Assembly: GCF_028372415.1 (NCBI RefSeq)
Contig: NC_092872.1
Location: 390,994,853-391,058,852, forward strand
Direction of reading: 5' to 3'
Length of the DNA: 64,000 bases
DNA from: Notamacropus eugenii
Taxonomy: Eukaryota > Chordata > Mammalia > Diprotodontia > Macropodidae
Shown: positions 22,002-34,032 of the stretch, one piece after another
How positions within the stretch are numbered: position 1 is the stretch's first letter
Layout of the letters: each line of letters opens with the position of its first letter
Made by a program: the position numbers and the translations under genes
Notes under the pieces: generated by a model
What the model was told of the DNA's origin: nothing
Seen by the model: only the letters and a program-made list of their open reading frames with translations
Databases searched by the model: none

Positions 22002-22550
22002 TGATGGGGTTCAGACTATGGGAGCCTCTTTGAGCTACCCTTGAATCTTCTCACTTAATCTGGTCTTTCTTATTCAAATCTAATCTTCCCATTTGTTCCT
22101 GCAGTCTCAGATAGCCTATGGGCTTTTCATTATCTCATCAAAACCCCATTCCCCAGGCTGCTGACCCTCCTATCAATATCTGTATTCATTCCCACACTGC
22201 CCCTATCAAGATCTCTGGATTGCCCCACCTGAAACCCTCTTCCCATCATGCTAGACTACTAGACCACACCTAGATCCCTCCTATAGTCTTTTCTGTATTT
22301 AGTTCCACCTCTTCTCTAGGAAGGCACTCAGATTCAATCCAGCTCAGACTCTGTCTAGCTGAGATTCTATCTGGCCTGCTTGTTCAGACAAGCATTACAA
22401 ATGCTTAGGTTCCTTAAGAGTCAACCCAAGATAGCTAATCTTTAATAAACTTTGTTTTTCCTTGGCTTTAAGAAGTCTTGAGTCGAATTCATTTGAGCAG
22501 GACCTGGCATGTCAGTATTTTGGGGTCCCCAGCACCCCTAAACCTTGTCA
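22002..22550 (+). mobile_element. ERV LTR, family A, copy 1
   Basis: 549 bp from tgatgggg to ttgtca. It aligns along its whole length to the reverse complement of 50,432-51,038. aataaa at 22,444-22,449 is followed by 'ctttgtttttccttgg'. The end is GGGGTCC-rich ('ttttggggtccccagcaccc'). Flanks gtag/atag may be a weakly preserved 4-bp duplication, as for class I ERVs. No internal viral genes adjoin it. Confidence 0.75.
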
Positions 22551-22615
22551 ATAGGATGTTAAAGACAAGGAGGAACCTTATGTGTCACCTGGTCCAAAGG
22601 TAAATTCCTCTTCAG
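22551..22615 (-). mobile_element. MIR fragment
   Basis: 'aggatgttaaagacaaggag' followed by 'gtgtcacctggtcca' resembles the reverse 3' end of MIR, next to the LTR. Confidence 0.4.
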
Positions 22616-23272
22616 TGGATGGGATTAAGCTGTGTAGGGTATGAGTATGTGTAGTGTATAAGAATGCTAACATTGTTCAAATCACCATTGCTTCTAAAGA
22701 TTTGAGCTTTCATTGATGTGGGTTCTTTCACATCTTAGTCGATGAACTTTCTAATTTGTGTAATTAGAATTCTTGTATACAGAACGGAATTTTTCATGGA
22801 TGCAAATACATATAATTATTCATTGAATGTGCCTGTGTGTGTGTGTGTGTGTGTTGGGGTGGTGGTGGTGGTGGTGGAGGTATAGTATGCTTTCTACCAT
22901 ACAGGTATAACCAACATGATGTAAATCGATAATTTTTACTTTTTGCCTATGACATAATGCTATTTGTCATAATACCTGTTCATACTGTGAGGTAAAATCA
23001 ATGGATAGAAATTTCTTTTTTTAAAGTGCTGTTTTTGCTAAATCAGGCATTGAGATATAAAGCCATTTCCTGATTTCTTACCATCTTACAAGCCTTACTC
23101 ACAAAAGGGTGATATAGCAATGTAGAAAAATATTCCATATCTTAGTAGGGCTTCAAGGAATCTAGAATATTACTCATTTTATTTTTTTATTCTCTTTTTG
23201 TTCTCTTTGGAATAGGCTTAATTATTTGGTTGGTAGACTTGTTAAATCTTCTAACTTATCCCCTATATGGGT
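22616..23272. other. No gene recognised
   Basis: Apart from the GT/GGT array, unassigned AT-rich DNA between two LTRs. Confidence 0.45.
22829..22882 (+). repeat. (GT)n then (GGT)n microsatellite
   Basis: About 12 GT units to 22,853, then a GGT trinucleotide array to about 22,880. Confidence 0.85.
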
Positions 23273-23714
23273 TGTGGTTTGGGATTCTGGGAACCCCAAA
23301 ATGGAAGGGTATTGGGGGGGGAGGTCTGCCTCAAAAGAATTTGACCACTCAAGCCTTCTTTCTATCAAAGAAGCAAGGTTTATTGGTGATGCCAATAGAA
23401 ATGTGATAGATTCTAATACTGCACAATTTAATGGGGGTAAGATTGGTACTTGTAAACAAGAAAAGACAATGAGAAGATCTGATTGGGATTAAGGAACTGG
23501 AAAATAGCTGGGGATGGGCCTGGCGCAGACAATGGAAGGAGTAAAATGGTCTGGGCTGGCTCAGAGAGCCACAGTGAAAGGAGAGTTAAAGGATTATTGA
23601 ACATCTAGGTAGGCCTGGAGTGGGCCAGATGCTTCAGGCAAAATACAAGTGTGGGAAAGTGTGGGTTGCTTTCAAAGACATGGTCTTTTCCTTTTAGGGG
23701 TCCAGGTCCCATCA
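23273..23714 (-). mobile_element. ERV LTR, family B, copy 1
   Basis: Its reverse complement starts tgatgggacctggacccc and matches the start of the plus-strand LTR at 55,759. Both share an AATAAA poly(A) signal and a terminal GGGGTTCCC-type segment near 'agaatcccaaa'. About 442 bp, shorter than copy 2. A GC-shifted U3 is visible (23,500-23,640). Confidence 0.7.
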
Positions 23715-23769
23715 CTCCATCACTATCAGCTTTTATCTAAATAGTATTTCTTTTTTTCCATCCTCTCTT

Positions 23770-23940
23770 CATTAATCCTACTGAGACTACACTTGGGTAC
23801 ATGCTTTTTCCTTCCTTAATTATAAACTTCTGGAGATCAGAGTATCTCTTTTATTTCACTGTGTTTCCCTTGGTATCTAAAATAGGTACTTGAACATGGT
23901 AAGGACTTAATAATTTTGAGTTGAACTGAGTGTCCACATT
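23770..23940 (+). mobile_element. L2 3' end
   Basis: 'ataaacttctggagatcaga', 'cactgtgtttcccttggtat' and 'gacttaataattttgagttg' follow the L2 3' terminal order. Confidence 0.65.
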
Positions 23941-25324
23941 TCAATATGGCAATTTTGTTCTTTCTTTTGGTTCTGATTCCAGGAAAAATTTTTTTTAAGG
24001 TTTCATTTATATCACTATTTCAATGCCTTTAACTGAAATTTCAAAAATTTAGTAGGAAACATTATGATTCTCTGGATCATTAAAACCATTGATTGATTAT
24101 TTAGAAAAATTAAGAAATATAGAGAGGCAAGCTAGACAGCACAGTTCACAAAATGTAGAGTGGTATTAGGGGAAAATTTTAAGACAACTACGTTGATTTA
24201 GGATCATGATATTTTAGAGTTTAAAATTGCCTTAGAAATTATCTCAGTTCCTTTCATCTTATAAAAACTGAACTGTTAGTTTTTTTCTTTCCCTAAGTAG
24301 TAAATTCATATCATGAAATATCTAATCAAATATCAAGGGTTATCAACCCTGAGAGTTTGGTCTGAGAAAGACAAACAAATTGGGTTATTTGTGCATTTAT
24401 TTCTCTCAGGCACATAAAGCATTATCTCTATCTATCTGTCCATCTATCTATCTATCATCTATGGAGCTGCAGTCAAAGGGCTAAGCTCCTGTTGAGGTTC
24501 GGGATACAGTTTATATGCCCTTAGAAAAGTAAGTGTTTCCAATGAGTATCAATCAACTCTGATTACTAAACACAGTGAGAGGTGGGCTTGGCCAAAGAGA
24601 TATCAATTCCCATATCACCTATCAACAATAGGGAGAATCAACATTTTCCCCAGACCTATCTGAGTAAATACAATGGGCAGGAATACACTCATTAGCCCAA
24701 ATTTAAGGATTTGTTTTTGTTTTTGTATTTTTTTACTCTCTTATTAGATCTCAGCCTGGTAAATCTTTAAGAAAGATTTCCCACACTCCTTCATTTCTGG
24801 ATAATTCCTTTTGGCAGAAATTCATGGTTTAGCAAACACTGCCAGGATTACGGGTAAATCCAGCTTGAGGGGTGTTCAGTTTGCCTCTTGATTAGATGAT
24901 TCTGATTCCCAGATTGGTTAAGCTTCCTCTAGAGAGCAATGAAACTCAAGAAAATCAAGGTGGTTAGTAAGCTCATTAACCATTCTACTTTCACAATTTT
25001 CATAATTTTTACAGGGTAAAGAAATAATGGTTAAATAAATTGAGGAATAGCTAAGCAAAAAATCTCACATAAATTTAATTGAATATAATTATGTCATAAA
25101 AAATGATGAATATGAGGAATTCAAAGAAACATGGAAAAACTGAGAGGGCTCAGATTTCTCCCTATGATTTCATTTACCATCAGCTACTATGCTTGATTTA
25201 AAACATCATACCCCATCACCTCCACTTTAGGAATTTCCTCTTCCCCCACTCTCATCACTGTTGTATGTATTATTTTCCCCTCATATACTTTAAGCACTTT
25301 AAGGGCATGTGTAAGAGTAAGCCC
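23941..25324. other. No gene recognised
   Basis: Unassigned. About 24,460-24,960 has a mixed composition that could be old LTR or ERV sequence, but I have no specific match. Confidence 0.4.
24424..24457 (+). repeat. (TCTA)n microsatellite
   Basis: Tetranucleotide TCTA array of about 8 units with one interruption. Confidence 0.85.
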
Positions 25325-26745
25325 CCCAATATACACAGGGCTGCCTGCTGTCACAGGTTCTTAGATCTGCATTCATAAAAACAAAAGCAGCTTTTGAGGG
25401 GTTAACAATCACTTTGATCACACACATATATCATTCCTTTAAACAAGCATATATATCATTTACCTAGTTCAGGGGAGTCAGGACCCTGAACTTCAAAAAA
25501 AAAAAAAAAATACAGAGAAATCAAAGAGTCAACAGATACGTCTTCCTCTGCCTGACCATAATTCAACAGACAACTGTCTGACCATAGTTACCAGAGAAGG
25601 AAGCACTGACAGCAGGGTTTTCAAAGCCATGGGGCTCCTTAAAGCAGCTTCCCAGACAGAGTCCTTGTCTGGCACTCAAACCTTCTTACAGAAACTAAGC
25701 CCCACAGTAAAACCTCACTCTCAGAGTATTTTTATACTTTTTAGAGCCAGAGGGCATAACTCTCTGACCCAGGGCCTCAATAGAGAAACAAAAGTTACTT
25801 GGGACCCTCCTACAAAACAACTCCCCTACTCAAGCTTCCCACAATGGGCAGGCCCATCAATGGATAGGAAAGATTTTCTTTAATCACCTTATTCAATCAG
25901 AGGTACTTTTAGTAAAATAATACAGCAAAAGATCTTAATTTGATTGCTATCACACTCCATCCTTTTAGGATCCTTAGCCTTACAAATCTAAATGGCCATG
26001 GATCCTGGAACAAATAGGCATTATACTTGGCAATCTCAAATCCAGGTGATTTAAGTAGATTATATGGACAACTTATATCTGAACAAGCATGAACATTTCT
26101 TTAGTAAATATAACATAGTTCACATTTGCAGAATATATAACATAGCAACTTATTACCAGGATGGCCATATGGCTTTAAACAAACACAAAGATAGAAGCAT
26201 AGCATAACATCATTTTTTGAGGAGAGAGCAACCAGCTCCTCCTTCCTCAATCTCAAACAGAAATGTCCAAGCAAAGTCCACTTAGTGTCCTGTCCTCCCC
26301 ATCCTCTCAGGTGTTAGGCTCTAATGAGACCTGCTTCCAAGTCCTGAGGGGTAGTTAGAAAAAACAAAACCATCAGGGTGGAATCCTTAGGGGTACCTGA
26401 CACTTCACTCCACCCACCATAGGCAATTCTACCCCCTGGGTCTCAAACAGTCCCGGGAGAAAGCTGCAAAAAAGCACACTTAGTACCTTGCTGTGCAGTC
26501 CTAATCTTGCCCCAAGGCTGAACTCAGAGCTCCTAGGTTCCTCCTAATCCAGCAGGAGCCAATTGCTTCCAGCTCCCACCTGGGTCTGTACAAAAGCAGC
26601 TCTGTGCTGCAGTTCCTCTCACCTCACCAAGGTCAGCATACTGGCAGTTCTCGACTTCTGGTGGGTCATTCAGCAGGCAGGCTTCTGCTGGGTGGGCAGG
26701 CAATCTTCTGGTCCTGTTCCATGGTTCTGAATATAATACAATCTC
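25325..26745 (-). mobile_element. Possible ERV/LTR-derived block
   Basis: A block richer in G and C than its flanks, without a frame above 84 codons. It starts 'ccccccaatatacacagggc' and has an internal A16 run (about 25,495-25,511). Parts resemble marsupial LTR-type repeats I have seen, but there is no defined boundary, poly(A) signal pair or viral domain. Orientation and class are guesses. Confidence 0.3.
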
Positions 26746-26784
26746 AGGGCATTTACCTCTCCAGCACAGTCCAAAACCAGACTA

Positions 26785-27215
26785 ATCACAACATGGATTA
26801 TCTTTCTCTTTCTTATTTGTATGTCCAGTTCTTAGTACAATGATTGGCACTTAGTAGATGCTTAATGTGTGTTTGTCCTTCATTGCCAAAGAAGACCATG
26901 CCATCAGAGAAATGATGACATGACTTGCACTTCACTTTGTTTTGAGTGAGGGAAGGCTATGCAGGTCACCAGCCTCACTTCTCTTCTAGAGCCATCTGAA
27001 TCTAGCGACTAGATATTCATCAGGATGACTGAAGATGGCCCAGGGTGAGACAATTGCGATTAAGTGACTTGCCCAAGGTCACACAGCTAGTGAGTGTCAA
27101 GTGTTTGAGGTGGAGATTTGAACTCAGGTCCTCCTGACTCCTGCACTGGTGCCCTATCCACTGTACCACCTATTTGTTTCTCTTCCTATAGATTCTTAAT
27201 AAATGTTTTTTGAAT
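26785..27215 (+). mobile_element. L2 3' end split by a SINE
   Basis: Left part ends '...tggcacttagtagatgctta'; right part resumes 'agattcttaataaatg' then 'ttttttgaat', the usual L2 3' terminus. The SINE at 26,867-27,188 lies between. Confidence 0.7.
26867..27188 (-). mobile_element. SINE with tRNA-type head and 'aaggacaaaca' tail
   Basis: On the minus strand a 'taggtggtacagtggatagg' type head and 'gtgtgaccttgggcaagtca' core are followed by a tail with 'gatggctctagaagagaagt', 'gtcatggtctt'-type sequence and 'gaaggacaaacaca'. A 12-bp duplication tagatgcttaat (26,855-26,866) / tagattcttaat (27,189-27,200) brackets it. The tail equals that of the SINEs at 50.2 and 51.2 kb and differs from the RTE-like tails elsewhere. 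Confidence 0.8.
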
Positions 27216-27689
27216 ATGTAGAACCAGAAAAACAATATGCTGAATTATTCCAAACATATAAATATATATATACAAAAGTAAAAACAAATACTATATTATT
27301 AAAATGACTAAGCTCAGTCTTGGAGAGGAGTTGAGAAAATCTCCCTTCTTGCCTTCTGTGTTGAAGTTGATGGGATAGGTAAGTAGTAGGTAAGTACTAT
27401 ACATACTATCTAACTAGGTTGATGTGTTGGTTGGTTTTCTGATTGTTTTCTCATTCAATTTGTTTCTTATGAGAATTGACTCAGAGGAAAGATATTGGTA
27501 GAGAGAATAGTCAGAAATAAATGATGTGAAAATAAGAACACATAAGAGTGGAAATAATACTCAACTAAGTCAGTGATATACCCTTGCTAAGTACCTTTTC
27601 CAGGTGATAGCCAAATTAACTTCATTTTCTTAAGTATTAGACATTATGCATGTGACTCGTTTTGATCATTTTGTTGGAAGCAACAGAGC

Positions 27690-27790
27690 AATGGTGACTG
27701 AGGCATGGCCTACAAAATCAAGTGTTCCTGACTCCAGGATAGTTGTTCTATCCACTATCCTCTGATGCTCCACTCTCAATAAGCTTAATA
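27690..27790 (-). mobile_element. SINE fragment
   Basis: 'caagtgttcctgactccagg' and 'tgttctatccactatcctct' are the reverse of the common SINE head and core. Ends not defined. Confidence 0.5.
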
Positions 27791-27799
27791 AGTATTTGT

Positions 27800-30700
27800 T
27801 GAAGTTAACATTACAACATCTATTCATAAGCAGTGAATGGGACTTGAGGTGAAAAAGCAAAATAAGAACTATGAAGACAAGATTTTCTAAAACCTTATGT
27901 CAGTATTACTTTATTAGACCTTCTAGCCTCCTTCCAAACTCCTAAGACACCAGGTTGCCTAAAAATTTAGAACATATGTCCAGCACTGAAGTTGATTCAT
28001 GGAAAAAAACCAAACATAATCTTGGATATAAGTGAAACAGGGTGACAATTTTCTGATTTAACAGATTGGTTCTCCAATGTAAGGATGACATTTTGGGGAA
28101 CATGAAGTATAGTGCCATTTGGGGCATCTTAGACAAATCTTGCAGTTTGTAAGTTCCTATATGAGAAAGAACTTGGATGGTGCTGAAATATTCCAAACAT
28201 CATCACTTTGCCGACAGACTGCTATGTAGTCGAGAATCACTAGACAACACTGTATAGCATTATAGATGAGATTTTCAGTAGAAAAATATTGTTTTGAAAG
28301 CGTTCAAGTGTTTGAATCAGTCCACCCTTGAGCTATCTTTATCCACTGACCTGTGATCACAAGATGTAAGTATCCTTTGTGAAGTATAATTCAGAGCACA
28401 TACAGATATTCTGTGGCTCCTTGTTGACCAAATTTATGACTCACCACTTGGACCCTTTAGGGATGACAAATCTCCTGGATCTTCCTGGCTATGTGACAAT
28501 TCAGCACTGAAAGGGTTTGGCATGACATAAAAAAAACACTGAGTAGTCCCCTGGTTCTTTGTGGCTGGTTATAAGTGGCATTGGAGTGAACAGCTGCATT
28601 GGTTAAAGGGAGAGAAAACTTTTGGCTCTCTCCTGCAGTGGGGTAAGTCATGTTTCCCTCCCTTTCCCTTACCCCATTTCTCTCCTTCCCATCACAGTTT
28701 GAAGTGAGGGGAAGGTGGAATTTACTGGTGCTGTTTCCTTTCGCTCTACGGCCAATCCTATGTAGATCATGGATTTAATTAGATGAGCCTGCACCAAGTA
28801 CCCTCTCTGTGTTTTCTACTTTGTTTTCCTTTCTGAGTAGGTAAATGAAATGATGTAGTCAAATTATTTATGCCCAAACTTGGAGACAACTGTGTGAGTT
28901 CAATATATCCAGAAATCCTAGGTTCAAAGAATGGAGCCAACTGGTGGCAAGGAAAGCTTCTACATCAGAGAAAGTAATCACCAACAATAAGATGAGACCA
29001 ATTTCTTGACCTTGCTTGCCAGAAGACAGGGACTTTGAGGAAGGCAATGCATATCTGGGGTGAAATATAAAACAAATTCTTATCCAATGCTTGATTCATA
29101 TTGTAAACTGAGCACCCTTTAACTTTCTCCTTTTGGTGAGAACTAGACATGATCTAGAAACTAAGCTTTAAACACTTCATCCAGGGATGCTGAGGAGAAT
29201 GTTTAACAAGCAAAAGATATGTGAAAGGGGGGGTCAGTCCTCTCATAGGAGGACTGCTTCATCAAGGTATAAACCAAATCTGTGCCAGATGCCTGGGGTC
29301 AAGGTAAAGGTATACCTTAGTTAAAGGGAGTAGATGGATAGGCTCATGAGCCCAATAGCAATTCCTTATTATTAGAACAGAAATAGGGAGATTCTTTAAC
29401 CCAGAGCAAATCAAAAGTGGAGACGCAATGGTCCCTTCAGGTGAATGAAAAATGGTGGGAAATGATTCCAGGTTTCTCTTTTTTTCACTCATTTACACTT
29501 TCCAATTTTCACTCTGTCACACCCTCCCCTGGTGTGACACAGTCATTACTTCTGGGAGCAGACACCTTGTTTAGACTGAGATTAAATGTCCTTAGAGTTG
29601 TTGTGAGGTTTAGCGTGAAATAGGGTTTGGAGAAATTGCAGAAACAGCAGTCACCTCCCTGCCAGACCAACTGTGCCTATTCATCGCATCCTCTTTGCTT
29701 CCAATTCAGTTTTCCATTGAAGCAGGAGTAGTTATATACTTTGTATGCTGGTGCATTATCAACTTAGTTTTTTCCAGATATTACAATCATCGCATTGTAA
29801 CACATCTCAAGAATGCCCTGCAACATTCCAAACCCTGGGGGATAGATTTTGCATTTAATGTTGGAGTCAGTAGCAGGAAGAATGTGCTACACTGGGGACA
29901 TCCGACAAGTGCCATTCATTTGAAACCATGGATTTTACAGGGATGTTCAGACCTTAATCTGTAAAGTAGAATACAAAATTTCACAACAGTAGGTAAATGG
30001 AACAGAAGACAGAAGTAATATTTCAACTTGGAGGCCTGAAAACAGTCTGGGTAAAACACCCTTAAGTATTGTTTGTGGGAAAGAAAATAATCTCTAAATC
30101 CTTAATTAGAGAAGAAGTTCTCTTTTTCAAGTAGTCTCATACAGTAGAAAACATACACACACATATTTCACATACATACACACAGAGTAAATATAATATA
30201 TATGTGTCTAAAGACAAAGATAGAAGAAATTCCTTTTCTAGGGTTCAAGCATACCAACTCCCCAAACATCCCCCTCCTTTGTGACACCCCTCCCCCCAAT
30301 CTTAGAAGCAACTGAATAAAAAAGTTACCTCATTCATGAGTAAGCAAAAAAAAAATTTGAGGCTTTTCACAGTTCCCACTAATAGCCTTTATCCAGTTCT
30401 GAGGACTACGTTCACCTGCTGAGTATAAAGAATAAAAATCCTAGGATCCTTTGGGGGCAATTCTTCCTGAGACTACTTCAGTTCTAAAAATCCTCCCCAC
30501 ATTATGTTCTCCCCATGCCTTCGACAAGTAAACACTCCTGCTCATTACATTTGCTTTCTTTTCCACTCTTACAGCTGTTTGAACTTCCGTACATAACTGT
30601 AATCAAAAAAAGTGGTAATCACTATTATTGAGACGCAACTGTCCAATGCTTCTTTCAAATTGGAATATGGCCTAAATAAGAGACAATATGTTTATGTCTT

Positions 30701-31120
30701 ATATAAATTTTGCATTGATGATTTGATGGATCTATGACCTCATGATGGATCTACATCCAATTCTGTGATTCTGTATGACTATGAGTCATAGCATACTTTT
30801 TTCAATCATACTTAAAACTTTTGTCATCTAGCTTCCTCTCAGCCTCATAATTAAATTGAAACTGCTCACTCTAGAATTACTGGTTATCTTTTAGCTGTCA
30901 AATGTAATGACTTTTCCTACCCTAATCCTTCTTGGTCTCTCTTCAAACTTTGACACTTTTGAGTACTATATCCTCTTGTATACTCTTTTCTTTCTAGATT
31001 TTTGTGAAACTTTTTTCTACTGGACATCTTCTAAGCTTCCTAATGGCCTCTTAGTTTTCTTTACCTGATCTTCATCCATATTATACCCACTAACTGTAGA
31101 TTTCTTTCAAGGTTCTGTCC
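27800..31120. other. Longest stretch without recognised repeats; no gene supported
   Basis: About 3.3 kb of apparently unique sequence. Frames up to 89 codons (29,695-29,964) start with a hydrophobic run but have no identifiable domain, splice context or codon bias I can judge. Two short hairpins occur at 29,235-29,256 and 29,516-29,538. A CA/TA stretch lies at about 30,150-30,205. It might contain conserved noncoding sequence. Confidence 0.4.
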
Positions 31121-31121
31121 T

Positions 31122-31410
31122 AGGGAGGCAGAGCCAAGATGGCAGGGTAAAGGCAGGGACACACCTGAACTTTCCCCCAAACCCTCCGAATACCTTTAAA
31201 TAAAACTCTAAACTAATTCTGGAGTGATAGAACACCCCAAAAGATGGAATGATACAATTTTCCAACCCAAGACAACTTAGAAGGTCAGTAGGAAAGGTCC
31301 ATTGCACCAAGGTGAGAGAGAAGAGCAATCCATCCTAGGCCCCAGCAAACCAGTCACCTTGGGGTTACTGAATCAGTGGCAGTAGTGGGAAGTTCTAGAA
31401 AAAGTGTTAA
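31122..31410 (+). mobile_element. LINE-1 5'UTR fragment with intact 5' end
   Basis: Starts 'gggaggcagagccaagatgg' and follows the L1 5'UTR of copies B and D ('attctggagtgatagaac', 'cccaagacaacttagaaggt'), then stops at about 31,410 with no ORF1. Keeping the 5' end and losing the 3' end is the reverse of normal L1 truncation. Confidence 0.75.
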
Positions 31411-31554
31411 AATTGTTTTTACATGTAACTGAGAAACAATTAAATATTAAATTAAGAGGAACAAATTGTTATATCTTGAGTTCTTTTCTCTCTATATTCT
31501 CTCCTTTTATGATCTCATAAACTTTGATGGGTGTAATTATCATGGCTATGTAAA

Positions 31555-31690
31555 AGATACCTATATCATTTCTTAAATGCTTACCTATCCCAGGAACTGT
31601 GTTGATATCTAGAGATACAAAAGAAAGTGAAAAAAGATAGTCCACAACCTGAAGGATCTTATGTTCTAATGAGGGAGGATAAGACATTTA
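31555..31690 (+). repeat. Old dispersed repeat (family not assigned)
   Basis: 'ttcttaaatgcttacctatc', 'aggaactgtgttgatatc', 'agagatacaaaag' and 'gttctaatgagggaggataa' follow the shared motif order. Confidence 0.6.
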
Positions 31691-31854
31691 AAAAGGAAGT
31701 GGACAGAGGGGTATCCATTGTGGTAAGGCTAACGAAGGAGAAGTGGAAATGCCTACAGAGTGAAAAGTAGAACCAGGAGTGAAATAAGCATGTTGTATGC
31801 TCCTCATGAACTTCTAGTACAGAACAGGGCTCCAGTCAGAAAAGTAATCCATGG

Positions 31855-32745
31855 AGTTCTCTTCTCAGCTTAAGTGGCACATCAAAAACAGAACTCATTT
31901 TCTTTCACCCCAAACCCTTCCTTCTTTTAATCTATGTTACTGTCAAGGGAACCACCATGCTACCAGTCACTTAGGTATTAATTTGGTGTTATGCTTAACT
32001 TCTCTCTCTCCATCACTCCGTATATCCAATCAGTTGTCAAGTCTTGTCTTTTTGTACCTTCAAGATATCTCTCCTATAGAGTCTCTTCTCTCCTCTCACA
32101 CAGCCATTAGCATGATACAGTACTTCACCACTTCTCACTTGGGCTGTTGGAGAAATCTTCTATTTCTATATCTGCCTTAAGACTATCTCTACTACAATCC
32201 ATGCTCCACTCAATTGCCAAACTGTTTTTTCTCCGAAACTCAGGTTTTGTCATGTCACCTTCAGGATAAACTTCACTGGTTCCCATTACCCCCAGTGTCA
32301 AATATAAAGTCCTTTGTTGTGATTTAAAGCTTTCTGTCCCCTTCCTATCTTTCTATTCTTCTTGATTCATTTCCATGTCCTCTATAATTTAGCTACTCTG
32401 TTCTTCTTGCCATTCCTCACCTATAACCCTGCAACTCATGCGTGTGTCTTTGCACTAGAACATTCTCCTTCTTCACTTTCATTTCTTAGCATGCCTGGCT
32501 TCTTTCAAGACTCTGCTCAAATCATCCCTTTGGAGATGACCTTTCCCAGTTTCCCTTTTCTCTAGTGTCTAGATAGATAGATAGATAGATAGAGACATAT
32601 CCATAAATATATAGTAATTTACATGTTCTCTTCATAATCTGACCCACTTGAGGAGACAATGTATTTTGTCTTGTTTTGTTTCCCTAGAATATGACACAGT
32701 GCTTGGCACATAATAAGTACTAAATAAATACTTGTTGACTCACTG
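31855..32745 (+). mobile_element. L2 LINE, ORF2 C-terminus and 3' end
   Basis: The order of motifs matches L2: 'aaaacagaactcattttctt' then 'ccccaaacccttcc', 'aggttttgtcatgtcacctt', 'tcaaatataaagtcc', 'atgacacagtgcttggcaca' and 'actaaataaatacttgttga'. The 109-codon frame 31,851-32,180 covers part of it out of context. A GATA array has grown near the 3' end. It is an ancient, inactive copy. Confidence 0.75.
32569..32593 (+). repeat. (GATA)n microsatellite
   Basis: About 6 AGAT units inside the L2 3' region. Confidence 0.85.
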
Positions 32746-33984
32746 AAAATATCACAACCTCTGAAGAATCAAAGTATAAATTAGTTACACATATATGCAC
32801 ATAATGAAATATATATTTGCCACATGTTCTGTGGCAAAATTCTCTGTAGATTTTTAATTTCTATTCTCTTTTCTTGCATGGCCACCCAAACAAAATCATT
32901 GGCAGAGCTGGAAAATTAACTGACAAAACTGTAAATTCCTCCTTTCTGGACAAAACCTTCAACTCAGAATACTGTGATTCAGATTCTTTATTCTGTCAAT
33001 GTCCTGCTTGAGAATACATCTATCATCATCATATCATAAAGCTAGTGACTATGCAGATAAAAGTCTTTATTTTAATGACATAAATCATGCCAATAGCCAT
33101 GCATTTCATGAGACACAGAAGAGTACAAGGTATTAAACGTATGAGCTGTCATTAGTTTTTATTAAGATCTAAATCACTTACAGGTTATAAACTATAAAAT
33201 GGTAAGAAATATGAAACATTTCCTTTTGGAAATTATTCTTTTAAAGTGACATCCACAAAGTAGGCCATAACGAAAAGAATCTAAATGACTGCGAAAGGGA
33301 GATTGTGTGGTTCTTTCTTTCTTACTACCTGACCTTCCCATGATCTTTTGTTTTTTCTTCATTTGCATGAAATTTCCTTTCTGTATCTATATCCTCCAAA
33401 CTTTCTGCTTGCTAGTTTCTCCCAGGAGCTCTGACTCCCCTTGTCATGATGCAGGATATTATCCATGGAAGTATAGCACTCTCTCAGATGTCATGGTCTC
33501 TCTGAGCATCAAATCTCTGGAGATGATACCTCTTGTAAGGTCTCCATCTCTCATTACAGAAAATAGAAAGTGTTTTTCATTGGGACACCCTCCCACCGCT
33601 GAATTGAAACATTCTCCTTTTTCCTTCTCTTTCAATCCTTTCCTTTGAGACTTCACTCATTTTCTAACAATCCCTCTCCATTCTTGCAACCTAAAGAATT
33701 TACTTTACTTTCATTGTGTACCACTGACATGATAAAGGTATTTCAGAAATTCTCTTCTTCTTTTCCTCTTTCAATTTATAACCATCCCATTCTTGTAGAT
33801 GAGGTGTTGTGTTTTTTATAACATGAAATTAAAGTCCTTTCCATCACTATCACTTCTATTGATATTCTACTTTAAACCTCATGTGTATTTTTTTAAAAAG
33901 ACATCTTTTAATGACTCCATTGTTATTTTGTTATTATTTAAATATTTAAATTCACAAGAATCATTCTAGATTTCTCTCCACTCT

Positions 33985-34032
<48 letters not shown>

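Noticed and set aside
28600..28660. Possible U1 snRNA pseudogene on the minus strand ('acttaccccactgcagg')
   Set aside because: The resemblance to the U1 5' end is limited to a few bases and the stem-loops that should follow are not present.
29695..29964. 89-codon frame with a hydrophobic start
   Set aside because: No recognisable domain, splice signals or homology that I can name; this length is expected by chance in 64 kb.
33307..33648. 113-codon frame in pyrimidine-rich DNA
   Set aside because: Compositional bias explains it; no conserved motif.
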